From Anaerocolumna sp. MB42-C2 (GTDB taxonomy: Bacteria > Bacillota > Clostridia > Lachnospirales > Lachnospiraceae), in contig NZ_CP133190.1 in assembly GCF_030913705.1 (NCBI RefSeq), forward strand, positions 806,001 through 870,000: a stretch of 64,000 nt of DNA, in the 5' to 3' direction. The translations under genes and the position numbers were made by a program. Position 1 is the first letter of the stretch, and the number at the start of each line of letters is the position of its first letter. Below are positions 16,731 to 25,329 of the stretch, piece after piece. The notes beneath the pieces are model-generated. The model made no database searches. It saw only the letters and a list, made by a program, of their open reading frames with translations, and was not told where the DNA came from.

Positions 16731-17915
16731 TTAGTTAATATAACTTACTGCTTTAACAGGCTGTCTATAATTGTAACTGCGTACCACAATGCCTGTTTTG
16801 GGACTGCTTGCACTAATAACCTGTCCATTACCTATGTAAAGAGCAACGTGATTAATCGAACCGTTTCTTGAATAAAAAATTAAATCTCCCGGTCTGATAT
16901 CGGATATGGAAACCGATTTTCCGCTGGATGCCTGGGATCTTGAATCCCTGGGTATATAAATTCCATTATTAGAAAAAACCGATTGTGTAAAACCGGAACA
17001 ATCCGTTCCATTGGTCAAACTTGTTCCCCCATAGACATAAGGATTTCCTTGAAACTTTAGGGCATAACTTACAATCTTGTCCCGGGAAGAAGAACTGTTA
17101 GAGCTGCTGTTACTTGAAATTTTATCCTGAGATGATATATTGTTTGATTTTGCTGAATAACGAGCCGTATTACTTGAGGAATTATTCGAGGAGTTGTTAT
17201 TAGCGGAAGAATCCGTTGACTGAGATTGTTCTGCGGCCTTTCTGGCTGCTTCTTCTGCTGCCAGTTTTGCTTTTTCTTCTTCAATGGAAACTGCTTCTGT
17301 AAATTCCGTCGATAAATCCACATAATCAGCAGAAACATAACCGGTTCCCTGGCTGCCCAAAGATACTTTAATCCATCCGTCCATTTCTTTTTTAACTTTT
17401 AATTCTTCCCCGATTGGAAGTAAAGTGATTATAGGTGCATCCGTACTGGTTTCTTTTCTTACTTTCAGGGTAGTTGTATTTACAGTTGCAACTTTGCTAC
17501 CAACGGAACCCGCTACTTCTGCTGCTTCCTTACCTGTAACTAGATAATCGGATTTTATGTACCCTGTAACGGTTCCTGATTTCACCTTATACCATTCACC
17601 TTTTTTAGAAATTATTGTAGCTGCTGAATTATTATATAATTTTCCGATTATTTTACTTTCTTCACTTGGTTTTTTTCTAATGTTTACATAGTCGGTTACC
17701 TGCGCGAAAGATATATCCGCATATTCTTTGAAGAAATCAGAGGACAAATAATTTTTAATATCTTTATAATCTTTATCCGTATTCTGATAAAAATCACTTA
17801 ATAAAACATCTATACCCGCAATCGGCACCTCGGCAGCATTCGAAATAACAGTACGGCTGGCAAAAGCTATTGTCCCTATCATGCAATATGTAACTATCTT
17901 TCTTACTTTTATCAT
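16731..17915 (-). CDS. Secreted SH3-domain NlpC/P60 (C40) peptidoglycan hydrolase
   Basis: An exported cell-wall hydrolase, probably a gamma-D-Glu-diamino acid endopeptidase. A signal peptide (residues about 1-27) is followed by two bacterial SH3 domains (about 63-125 and 138-195; 'VNIRKKPSEESKIIGKLY' and 'TTLKVRKETSTDAP'), then an Ala/Glu and Ser/Asn-rich linker (about 210-280) and a C-terminal NlpC/P60 domain. The catalytic Cys306 (TDCSGF) and His356 (INHVALYIG) are intact. SH3 domains usually bind wall peptides. The start has AGGTTT-type spacing from GGAGGTTTCAAATG. Confidence 0.94.
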   Translation of the reverse strand: MIKVRKIVTYCMIGTIAFASRTVISNAAEVPIAGIDVLLSDFYQNTDKDYKDIKNYLSSDFFKEYADISFAQVTDYVNIRKKPSEESKIIGKLYNNSAATIISKKGEWYKVKSGTVTGYIKSDYLVTGKEAAEVAGSVGSKVATVNTTTLKVRKETSTDAPIITLLPIGEELKVKKEMDGWIKVSLGSQGTGYVSADYVDLSTEFTEAVSIEEEKAKLAAEEAARKAAEQSQSTDSSANNNSSNNSSSNTARYSAKSNNISSQDKISSNSSSNSSSSRDKIVSYALKFQGNPYVYGGTSLTNGTDCSGFTQSVFSNNGIYIPRDSRSQASSGKSVSISDIRPGDLIFYSRNGSINHVALYIGNGQVISASSPKTGIVVRSYNYRQPVKAVSYIN

Positions 17916-18067
17916 TTGAAACCTCCAAACTCATTTATTACGAATTTATTAAATATGTTACAAATTTATTGTAAATTAAAATCAGAAATATTGCACTAGG
18001 TATATGTTGGAAATTATGTGAATTCTTATATCTACATCTGAATCCTTACATTCCCATAATAAACCAA

Positions 18068-18153
18068 AAGAGGTTTTCGCAAAATTCCTAATACATAAAG
18101 ATGTGAAAATAAAAGCACATATTAAGCATTATAAAATTTTGCAAAAACCTCTT
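18068..18153 (-). terminator. Inverted repeat/terminator downstream of a possible small ORF
   Basis: AAGAGGTTTTCGCAAAATT (18068-18086) pairs with AATTTTGCAAAAACCTCTT (18135-18153). Minus-strand transcription runs into CTCTTTTGGTTT. Confidence 0.55.
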
Positions 18154-18178
18154 ACATTTTTATATTTTTTATGTGAGG

Positions 18179-18250
18179 CTAACAGCCTCTTAAGATTTGC
18201 CTTAAAACAGTCATTAATATATTCCTATTTGCTTTTATAATTTTTTTCAT
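18179..18250 (-). CDS. Possible 23-residue cationic peptide
   Basis: In the 500-bp gap between the NlpC and DUF362 genes, a short frame reads ATG then AAA AAA ATT ATA and so on to TAG. The product is Lys/Arg-rich and amphipathic-looking, starting MKKIIKANRN and ending RGC. AGAAAGGG lies 8 nt upstream of the ATG, and a terminator-like hairpin follows at 18068-18153, so it has the outline of an independent transcript. A TATAAT (about 18279-18284) lies upstream without a good -35. No homologue is recognised and such ORFs arise by chance. Confidence 0.3.
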   Translation of the reverse strand: MKKIIKANRNILMTVLRQILRGC

Positions 18251-18421
18251 GTTATGCACCCTTTCTGAAGATATTTATTATAAGGCATTCAAACTTTCTC
18301 CTAAGTGATACCTAATAATCTGTATTTATTTTATATTATTTGATAACTTAAGTTTAGACCTTATTTAATTATAAATATTTTTTCCCCGCTGATTCATAAT
18401 ATTCCATTCTGACAAGAGCCA

Positions 18422-19333
18422 TTAACATCTCTTAAATTTCATTTTTTTATCTGTTATATCAGCTCCGATTACTTTAATTTTATTTAAGTCCGATATCCCC
18501 AAAGCCTCTTTGGCGGCCAAGGTGACATGACTTACTTCCTCTAAAGTAAATCCCATAAAGTCGAGTGCAACGCTATCTACGGCAACCGGGTCAACTCCTG
18601 CCAAAACTATATTGGATTGAACCGGTCGAACCCCCAACGGTCCGAAGCCTTCACCACCAGCAATACCGTCAATTACCACAAAATCCGGTTTTCTTATTTT
18701 ATTTATATCTACAATAGATTTCTCTAGACCCCATAGATGCAGATTTAACTTGGTGCCTATCCCATAAAAATGGGTTGGCGGTACTCCGATAGAATTTTTT
18801 AAGCTTAAAGTAACACCGGCTTCGGCATGTGTCTTTAACTTTGCTACACCAATTACAATGTCGGCATCCATATATATTTTCGGTATAAGTAAATCTTCAT
18901 TCGTTAAACTGTTTTCCGGTTTTAGCCTATAACAGTCCTCTTCCTTGCATTCATTCATATCAATCAAAACGGCCCCAGCTATTTGATTATATAAAGCTGC
19001 TTCAAATACATTCCCATAAGGTGTTGCTTCTGTTATTATTATTTTACTGGCACCACATTCTTTTACCATATTGACTACTTCTTGAACAACTCTATAATCT
19101 GTTGTTACTGCCTCGTTCGGTAAGGACGGTTTAACCAGATTAGGTTTTATTACTACCGTATCATTTACTTTAATTAAATTTTCAAGTCCTCCCGCATTTA
19201 ATATAGCAGTCCTTGTGGTTTTATCATGTTTCTCACCCAAACCAATACCAACAATTGATTCCGAATTCATTTTTCTTAAGGATCTTTTCATTTTTTCTTC
19301 TACATGTACTGGTATTGGTATTGAATTATACAT
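18422..19333 (-). CDS. DUF362 domain-containing protein
   Basis: A 303-aa cytoplasmic protein of the DUF362 family: VIKPNLVKPSLPNEAVTTD, TEATPYGN, GVAKLKTHAEAGVTLSLKN and VDGIAGGEGFGPLG are the conserved blocks. Family members are often fused to ferredoxin domains, but this one has no CxxCxxC cluster, so it stands alone. Biochemical role unknown. A GGAGGTC ribosome site precedes the ATG. Monocistronic; a long terminator hairpin of the next upstream gene lies at 19492-19567. Confidence 0.88.
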   Translation of the reverse strand: MYNSIPIPVHVEEKMKRSLRKMNSESIVGIGLGEKHDKTTRTAILNAGGLENLIKVNDTVVIKPNLVKPSLPNEAVTTDYRVVQEVVNMVKECGASKIIITEATPYGNVFEAALYNQIAGAVLIDMNECKEEDCYRLKPENSLTNEDLLIPKIYMDADIVIGVAKLKTHAEAGVTLSLKNSIGVPPTHFYGIGTKLNLHLWGLEKSIVDINKIRKPDFVVIDGIAGGEGFGPLGVRPVQSNIVLAGVDPVAVDSVALDFMGFTLEEVSHVTLAAKEALGISDLNKIKVIGADITDKKMKFKRC

Positions 19334-19491
19334 TTGAGACCTCCCATATATTAAATATTTAATTTTATATAAAATTTATAATTAACAAAATTTTAACTTT
19401 TATGTTAAGCATATATATTCCCAACTATATTGTTATAATATGTTTTTTTACAATTTTCGTGTCTTTTTGCGCCTTAATGATACTAACAAAA

Positions 19492-19567
19492 AGGCTGTCG
19501 AAAATTTATAATTTTATTAACTTGTGTGTAATGCAAGTAATAAAATATATAAATTTTAGAACAGCCT
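19492..19567 (-). terminator. Long hairpin terminator of the AraC-GyrI gene
   Basis: Nearly continuous stem over 76 nt: AGGCTGT...AAAATTTATA...ATTTTATTAACTTG pairs with CAAGTAATAAAAT...ATAAATTTT...ACAGCCT. The minus strand then reads TTTTTG. Confidence 0.8.
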
Positions 19568-19632
19568 CTTTTCATTCATTTCTTGTTATTTGACTCACAA
19601 TGTCTTACACTCATCAGCGTTAGTTAGTGTAT

Positions 19633-20505
19633 TTATCTTTTCGGAACTACCCTATACCAGGCTTCTTCATAACATTTTCCGTCAAAAGTGTCATAATACA
19701 TTTCAAATTCATATCCCGGAACCAAATCATAGTTAGAGGTCGGAAGCCAGTCTGTATAAACTCTTGCAATCAGAGCTTGTGTTTCCTTGGTTGTATCCTC
19801 CATGCTGTGAGGTTCGTTTACAAACAAAACCCAGGTTGCAGCCGGAACATCCACAACCGTGTAACCTGTTGTGTCGGAAAGGGAAGTCTTTAGACTACAT
19901 ACCATATATGGAAATTTCGTTCCCTCCATTTCTCTGTATCCGCATACCGCATTAACGGAACTGGGATAATTTGCTGATTTAGCCAACTTATCAAACTCTC
20001 CGTTGTCCATAAGTTCTTTCCAGAATTTTGGTATATCTTTTAAATTTTCTCCATCCTTTGTATCAAAAATCCTCTCGATACCATATACCTGGAATGCTTG
20101 TTTTTGTACGACTCTGTAATTCATTTCGCTATCTCCTTTAATTGTTATTTGAAAAGAAATACGTGGATAGGCTTTTATATAGGTACCTAACTTGCGGGCC
20201 GCCGTGGGGGTGATGCCATGTAATAATTGAAAAGCTCTGGTAAAGGATTCCGGTGAATCATAACCATATTTCAATGCCAGATCAATGATTTTAATGTCAC
20301 TGTTCTGAAGCTCAAACGCTGCCATTGTCATCTTTCTTCGTCTAATATACTCGGAAAGCGGAATATTTGTCATAAAAGAAAACATTCGCTGGAAATGATA
20401 AACAGAACAACAGGCAGCATGCGCTACTTTCTCGTAATCCATTTTCTCCTGAAGATTATTTTCAATATACTCTATCGCATTATTCATGTTTTCAAGCCAT
20501 TTCAC
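19633..20505 (-). CDS. AraC-family regulator with C-terminal GyrI-like effector-binding domain (paralog 1)
   Basis: The N-terminal double helix-turn-helix (residues about 5-105; AAFELQNSDIKIIDLALKYGYDSPESFTRAFQ) is fused to a GyrI/BmrR-type effector-binding domain (about 125-290; YRVVQKQAFQVYGIERIFDT). This Rob/SoxS-like layout typically senses amphipathic or cationic compounds and controls efflux or detoxification. I chose the GTG at 20505, which has AAAGGAGG 8 nt upstream (290 aa). The longer frame to 20538 runs through that ribosome site. A paralog lies at 29275-30108. A 29-bp palindrome upstream (20555-20583) may be its operator. Confidence 0.92.
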   Translation of the reverse strand: MKWLENMNNAIEYIENNLQEKMDYEKVAHAACCSVYHFQRMFSFMTNIPLSEYIRRRKMTMAAFELQNSDIKIIDLALKYGYDSPESFTRAFQLLHGITPTAARKLGTYIKAYPRISFQITIKGDSEMNYRVVQKQAFQVYGIERIFDTKDGENLKDIPKFWKELMDNGEFDKLAKSANYPSSVNAVCGYREMEGTKFPYMVCSLKTSLSDTTGYTVVDVPAATWVLFVNEPHSMEDTTKETQALIARVYTDWLPTSNYDLVPGYEFEMYYDTFDGKCYEEAWYRVVPKR

Positions 20506-20554
20506 TTGTATCTCCTCCTTTCTATTAAAGTATAGCAATTATGAATTCACAATA

Positions 20555-20583
20555 CCTTGCATTTATTGCAAAATAATGCAAGG
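20555..20583. promoter_or_regulatory. 29-bp palindrome upstream of the AraC-GyrI gene
   Basis: CCTTGCATT (20555-20563) and AATGCAAGG (20575-20583) form a perfect dyad 50 bp ahead of the start codon. Candidate operator; the binding protein is unknown. Confidence 0.45.
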
Positions 20584-20781
20584 TAACAGCATTAATGCAG
20601 TTAGTTATTATGCCCTGCTTCGTTTTTACTCCAGCAAACGGCTCTTTTTATTTTTATTATTATCTTACCATATTCAGTACTGTTATCCAATCTTATAAGT
20701 CTAAAAAAGATGCTTTAATATTGGATTTTTATTTTTGTTAATTTATTTATTATTGATTTGTTAATATATTATTTTTGATAT

Positions 20782-21036
20782 TTATTTTTCTTTGCCTTTC
20801 GAACGGATACCTTTAGCCTTAAAATAAAGTATTACTATCAATATACTGTTAATGATGAATGTAATAACACTCAAAACAAAAGAAAGTGAATGAAAATCAC
20901 CCCTCGTATTCAACATGCAATATAACGATAATAATAAACATACCAATGCTATTTTTATATAAGGCTGGGTTAAAAACAGAATCGATTCATCCAGATCAGT
21001 CAAACCCCTATGTAAAGTTTTTTTCCTGCCTGACAC
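20782..21036 (-). CDS. Small membrane protein at the end of the ABC operon
   Basis: About 84 aa with two predicted membrane segments (IKIALVCLLLSLYCML and LSFVLSVITFIINSILIVILYF) and a basic C-terminus (KAKGIRSKGKEK). The GTG at 21036 is 8 nt after AGAAGGGG; another GTG at 21045 is too close to it. It begins just after the upstream ATPase gene on the same strand, so it is probably the last gene of the ABC operon. No family recognised. Confidence 0.65.
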   Translation of the reverse strand: MSGRKKTLHRGLTDLDESILFLTQPYIKIALVCLLLSLYCMLNTRGDFHSLSFVLSVITFIINSILIVILYFKAKGIRSKGKEK

Positions 21037-21051
21037 AATACACACCCCTTC

Positions 21052-22095
21052 TTATTGATTCTCTGCTATTTTATCATAAAGCTCAAACTTCGGCAATTCT
21101 TCAACCAGGTGGCAGGCAACCATGGAAGCTCCATACTGTCTGGTCTGAGGCTGCTCTGATTTACAAATCTCTTTACAGTACAAACACCGGGTATGATATC
21201 TGCACCCCGACGGCATATTTGAAAGGGAGGGCAAATCAGTCTCCATAATAATTGCTTTTTTCCTGCTTCGTGACAAACGCGGATCCGGTATGGGTACTGC
21301 GGAAAGTAATGCCTGCAGATAGGGATGCTTCGGGTTGGCAAGAACCTCCTGCACATTACCCGTCTCTACAATCTGCCCTAAATACATAACTGCAATACGT
21401 CCGTTTCTGCCTACATACCGGGCCGTCGCCAGATCATGGGTAATATAAAGGATGGCAATACCCCTTTCCTGATTCAAACGTGCAAGTAAATTCAGTATAG
21501 AAACTCTAAGTGATACATCAATCATCGATACAGGTTCATCAGCCAAAATAAGTTGTGGATTCATGGCCAGGGCTCTTGCAATCAGAATACGCTGTCTCTG
21601 CCCTCCCGAGAGTTGATGGGAATATTTATTGATAAAGTGGTCTGTTGGTGTTAACTCAACTGTTTCCAAAACTTTACTGACTTTCTCCAACAGATTACTC
21701 TTATTGGCAATTTTTTTAATCAGCATAGGGTCGCCCAGGGATTTTATCATGGTTCTCATAGGATTAAGTGCGGCATAGGAATCCTGTTGTATCATCTGTA
21801 TACTGCTTCTATACTCGGAAATCTGCTCTTTTGTCATAGATGTAATCTCATGACCGTTAAATTTATAGCTGCCGTCTGTTTTCTTAATTTGTCCGGAGAT
21901 CACATTAGCCATTGTAGTTTTACCGCTGCCGCTTTCACCGACCACTACCACAATCTCTCCCCTATCGATTGTGAAATCAATTTTATGTAACACATTTAAT
22001 CTCTGTGGATTGGTTAGTATCCCTTTTCGTTTATAAAAATCCACCTCCAGATTATCCAGCTGAACGATTGGTACTCCGTTATTTTTTTCATTCAT
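21052..22095 (-). CDS. Oligopeptide/oligosaccharide ABC transporter ATP-binding protein (OppF/DppF type)
   Basis: One of two ATPases of the importer. Walker A GESGSGKTT, signature LSGGQRQR, Walker B LILADEP and the H-loop ITHD are all present. The C-terminal oligopeptide-transporter extension has the iron-sulfur-type cysteines of this family (CRYHTRCLYCKEIC). Start taken as the ATG at 22095 (347 aa), where family homology begins; an ATG 24 nt upstream is possible. A 158-nt gap, rather than the usual overlap, separates it from the preceding oppD-like gene. Confidence 0.93.
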   Translation of the reverse strand: MNEKNNGVPIVQLDNLEVDFYKRKGILTNPQRLNVLHKIDFTIDRGEIVVVVGESGSGKTTMANVISGQIKKTDGSYKFNGHEITSMTKEQISEYRSSIQMIQQDSYAALNPMRTMIKSLGDPMLIKKIANKSNLLEKVSKVLETVELTPTDHFINKYSHQLSGGQRQRILIARALAMNPQLILADEPVSMIDVSLRVSILNLLARLNQERGIAILYITHDLATARYVGRNGRIAVMYLGQIVETGNVQEVLANPKHPYLQALLSAVPIPDPRLSRSRKKAIIMETDLPSLSNMPSGCRYHTRCLYCKEICKSEQPQTRQYGASMVACHLVEELPKFELYDKIAENQ

Positions 22096-22253
22096 AATAG
22101 CACCCGTTACATAACACATCTGTTCACAGATATATTACTGCCATATAATAAATGTAAATCAAGTATCACAGATTGAGATACTCTTTTTATGGCATTCCTT
22201 TCTTTTCTTAAATTTTCTTTCAACTAGCTTTTTCACTAACCGCTCTTTAAATA

Positions 22254-23291
22254 TCAACTCTTAGGTTTGTCATTTACTAATTCTTTATTAATTTTGTGAC
22301 AGGCAACAGTATGACCTTGAGAAACCGTTACTGTCTTAGGTTCGGTTTGCCTGCATTCCTCCCCGCACAAAGGACACCGGTTTCCGAATATACATCCTTC
22401 CCGTTTCTTCATAAGATCAGGTGCAGTTCCCGGTATGGCTGTACGCTCTTTTAATTCACCCACCAGTGAGGGTGCAGCCTTTATTAATAATTTCGTATAA
22501 GGATGACTTGGAGATTCAAATATGTCAAATATGTTTCCCATTTCCACTATACAGCCTCCATACATAACTGCCATATAATCACAGGTCTTTGCTACAACTG
22601 CAATATCATGAGTGGACAAAAGCATGGTCATATGGGTTTTTTCATGGATAGTCTGTAATATGTCAAAAATATAGTCCTGCGTAATAACGTCCAGGGCAGT
22701 GGTTGGTTCATCTAAAAAAAGTATGGCAGGTTCCAGAATCTGCGCAAAAGCAATCATGACCCTTTGTTTCATACCACCCGACATCTCGTGGGGATAGGAT
22801 CGTAATACACGTTCTGCATCCAGTCTTACACCTTTTAGCAGTTTTTCCGAAAGAACTGTGATTTCACTTACACTCAAATCTTTTTTATGAGCCAGGTAAG
22901 TTTCAATAAACTGCTCTTTTATGGTCATAGAAGGGTTTAGGCAGTTCTGGGCAGCCTGAAATACCATCGCTGCCTTTTGCCATCTGTAATTTTTAAGATC
23001 TTTATCAGAAAATGCCAGAATATCTTTTCCCTCATACATAATATGACCCTGTGTAATTTTACCTGGATTGGATACCGTGCGGAGAACAGCACTTGTTAAT
23101 GTGGTTTTCCCGCTGCCGCTTTCACCTACAAGCCCTGTAATCTTTCCCCCAGGTAAATCAAAATTCAAATAATTAACGGCACGTAAGACTCCATTGGGCA
23201 GAAAAAAATCCACACATAAATCTCTTATCTCCAATATAGAAGTCATTTCCTCTGGTCTGCCGTTTTCAAAAAGTTTATCTTGTGTCTGCAT
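22254..23291 (-). CDS. Oligopeptide/oligosaccharide ABC transporter ATP-binding protein (OppD/DppD type)
   Basis: Second ATPase of the importer: Walker A GESGSGKTT, signature MSGGMKQR, Walker B ILFLDEPTTALD, H-loop STHD. The C-terminal Cys motif is CIFGNRCPLCGEEC, as in OppD/DppD proteins. I start it at the ATG at 23291 after AAAGGAAT; the gene then overlaps the end of the permease gene by 17 nt, which suggests translational coupling. Length 345 aa is typical. Confidence 0.94.
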   Translation of the reverse strand: MQTQDKLFENGRPEEMTSILEIRDLCVDFFLPNGVLRAVNYLNFDLPGGKITGLVGESGSGKTTLTSAVLRTVSNPGKITQGHIMYEGKDILAFSDKDLKNYRWQKAAMVFQAAQNCLNPSMTIKEQFIETYLAHKKDLSVSEITVLSEKLLKGVRLDAERVLRSYPHEMSGGMKQRVMIAFAQILEPAILFLDEPTTALDVITQDYIFDILQTIHEKTHMTMLLSTHDIAVVAKTCDYMAVMYGGCIVEMGNIFDIFESPSHPYTKLLIKAAPSLVGELKERTAIPGTAPDLMKKREGCIFGNRCPLCGEECRQTEPKTVTVSQGHTVACHKINKELVNDKPKS

Positions 23292-24204
23292 GGCAATATT
23301 CCTTTCTTTTCCATGGCGGAAGCTTTCCTGATTTTTTATTACCTGTTTTATAGGTAGCACGAAGTCTTGGATTTAAGGCTTCATCCAATCCATTTGCAAA
23401 AAAGATCAGAGACATCTGCAATAATATGAATGCAGCGGTGGGTACCATCATATTAAAAATTCCTGCTGTATTCATTCCGCTGTTAGCCTGGGTAGATGCA
23501 TTGGACAGCATGATTGACCAGTGCGTTGCGTCATATGGTGCCATCCCCAAAAGCATAAGACCAACACTGGCCGCAATCGCCGAGTTTGTATTGAGTACAA
23601 AGGTCGAAGCCAGATAAGATGTTACATTTGGCAGTATTTCTTTGAATATAATGTGATATTTCGGCAATCCCATGATACGGCACACTAACACAAATTCCCT
23701 CTGTTTTAAAGAAAGAATAGACGCACGGACATTTCTTGCCAGCCACGCCCAGCTTAAAACCGCTAATACAATGGCAAGCATAATGACATTGCGGACAGGA
23801 AATACAACTGCAATAATTAATTGAATCGGGAAAACAGGGATGCTGATTAATATTTGAATCAGCATAGAGATTATTTTGTCTGTAAATCCGCCTGCAAAAC
23901 CTGCCAGGGCACCTAAGGCAAACCCCAGTATCACTGTAAAAAACGATGCTAACAATCCAATAAATAACACCGAGCGCGAACCGTATACGATTTGTTGGAA
24001 CAGATCATTACCAACATAGTCTGTTCCCAGGAGATGGTGAAAGGATGGCCACTGGTAACGGTTTAAAAAATCTGTTCCCATATCCAGAGGAATAACTAAG
24101 GGGCCTATAACCGCCATAATAAGGAAAAATGCTAATATGATCATACCGGTAAAAGCTTGTTTATTATTGTACATAACCCGGAAAAAAGATTTAATCACTC
24201 CCAT
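23275..24204 (-). CDS. ABC transporter permease (OppC/DppC type)
   Basis: Inner-membrane permease with an N-terminal membrane helix (FTGMIILAFFLIMAVIGPLVI), then the LGTDYVGNDLFQQIVYGSR block that precedes the transport domain, and five further membrane segments. The ATPase-contact EAA loop reads 'CRIMGLPKYHIIFKEILPN'. Starts 3 nt after oppB. Confidence 0.94.
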   Translation of the reverse strand: MGVIKSFFRVMYNNKQAFTGMIILAFFLIMAVIGPLVIPLDMGTDFLNRYQWPSFHHLLGTDYVGNDLFQQIVYGSRSVLFIGLLASFFTVILGFALGALAGFAGGFTDKIISMLIQILISIPVFPIQLIIAVVFPVRNVIMLAIVLAVLSWAWLARNVRASILSLKQREFVLVCRIMGLPKYHIIFKEILPNVTSYLASTFVLNTNSAIAASVGLMLLGMAPYDATHWSIMLSNASTQANSGMNTAGIFNMMVPTAAFILLQMSLIFFANGLDEALNPRLRATYKTGNKKSGKLPPWKRKEYCHADTR

Positions 24205-24207
24205 ATT

Positions 24208-25206
24208 CTAATCCTCCATTTTAATTCTTGGATCAAGTTTTGGCATCAGAAAATCCACAAACAGGCTGGCTAAAACTGTAGCGGCGGTCGTTATAAGCAA
24301 AAGTCCCTGACATACGGTAAAATCACGGTTACCAAGAGCTTTTCCCAATTGGGACCCAATACCCGGATAAACAAATGGTCCCTCCATATAAGTTGCTCCG
24401 CCTAACATCGCTCCAAAACTAATGGCCAGAGCGGTATATAACGGAAGCAGTGCATTTTTTTTCACATATTTTTGTCTTATTATCCGGTCAGATAATCCCC
24501 TGGCATATGCAGCAGTGACATAATCCTCTGCCATAACACCGATACAGCTGCCCTTCATATTCATAACCCAGGTATTAATCTGAGTACAGGTATAAGCAAA
24601 TACAGGCAGGGCTGCATGCCAAAGAACATCTTTAATAAACTGCCAGTTAAATCCGGGATTAACCTGTATGGAATAAGCACCCTGAATTGGAAACCACCCA
24701 AGTCCAAACGCAAATATGGAAAGAACAAAGGTAGGAACCAATGCCGGTGGTATTGCATTAACAATTGTTGCATAAGCAGCGATCAGAGAACTGAGAATTG
24801 ATTTTCTTCTCCAGGCCATAAGGCTGCCTAACCAAATCCCCAGAAAATAACTTAGAGTTAATGCTATGGAAACTAAAAAAAGTGTCCAAGGCATATAATA
24901 AGTAATTATTTCATTAACCGTTATGGAGCTGTTAGTCATGGAAGTACCCAGATTACCGTGGAATAACGCGGAATAATACCGGCTCATTTGTTTTAACACC
25001 GGCTCAGTCGGATCATAATTATACATCCTGGTTACTAATATTTTGGCTTCATTATAATCAAGTCCCCTTGCCACAGCCAGATCTCTGGCTTTAACATCAA
25101 ATACATCTCCTGGCATCATACGAAATAATATAAAAGTAAGTAATGAGCAAACCATTATTGTAAGGAATGCCATTCCTATTTTATTGACATAATACCGTGA
25201 ATTCAT
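24208..25206 (-). CDS. ABC transporter permease (OppB/DppB type)
   Basis: Partner permease with six predicted membrane helices. N-terminal MAFLTIMVCSLLTFILFRMMPGD is the typical OppB start, and the EAA loop is 'AYARGLSDRIIRQKYVKKNALLP'-like near residue 245. The substrate path is shared with the OppC-type protein. It lies 123 nt downstream of the binding-protein gene; the gap has a strong hairpin that may lower permease expression relative to the binding protein. Confidence 0.94.
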   Translation of the reverse strand: MNSRYYVNKIGMAFLTIMVCSLLTFILFRMMPGDVFDVKARDLAVARGLDYNEAKILVTRMYNYDPTEPVLKQMSRYYSALFHGNLGTSMTNSSITVNEIITYYMPWTLFLVSIALTLSYFLGIWLGSLMAWRRKSILSSLIAAYATIVNAIPPALVPTFVLSIFAFGLGWFPIQGAYSIQVNPGFNWQFIKDVLWHAALPVFAYTCTQINTWVMNMKGSCIGVMAEDYVTAAYARGLSDRIIRQKYVKKNALLPLYTALAISFGAMLGGATYMEGPFVYPGIGSQLGKALGNRDFTVCQGLLLITTAATVLASLFVDFLMPKLDPRIKMED

Positions 25207-25252
25207 ATCTTTTCCTTCTCCTTCTGAATATGATTTCCTGCATTTACCGTTT

Positions 25253-25288
25253 CCGGCCGCAGGTACCCAAACAGGTACCTGTAACCGG
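25253..25288 (-). terminator. Hairpin between binding-protein and permease genes
   Basis: Minus strand CCGG...CAGGTACC / GGGTACCTG...CCGG around a TGTTT loop, with no T-run. It probably protects the 3' end of the binding-protein mRNA or partly terminates, as often seen in ABC importer operons. Confidence 0.6.
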
Positions 25289-25329
25289 ATTATTTAGCAT
25301 TTAAGAACGCTGCGGTTGATTAGTTACGT

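Noticed and set aside
20506..20538. N-terminal extension of the AraC-GyrI protein
   Set aside because: The extension would be encoded by the AAAGGAGG ribosome site and its surroundings; the GTG at 20505 fits.
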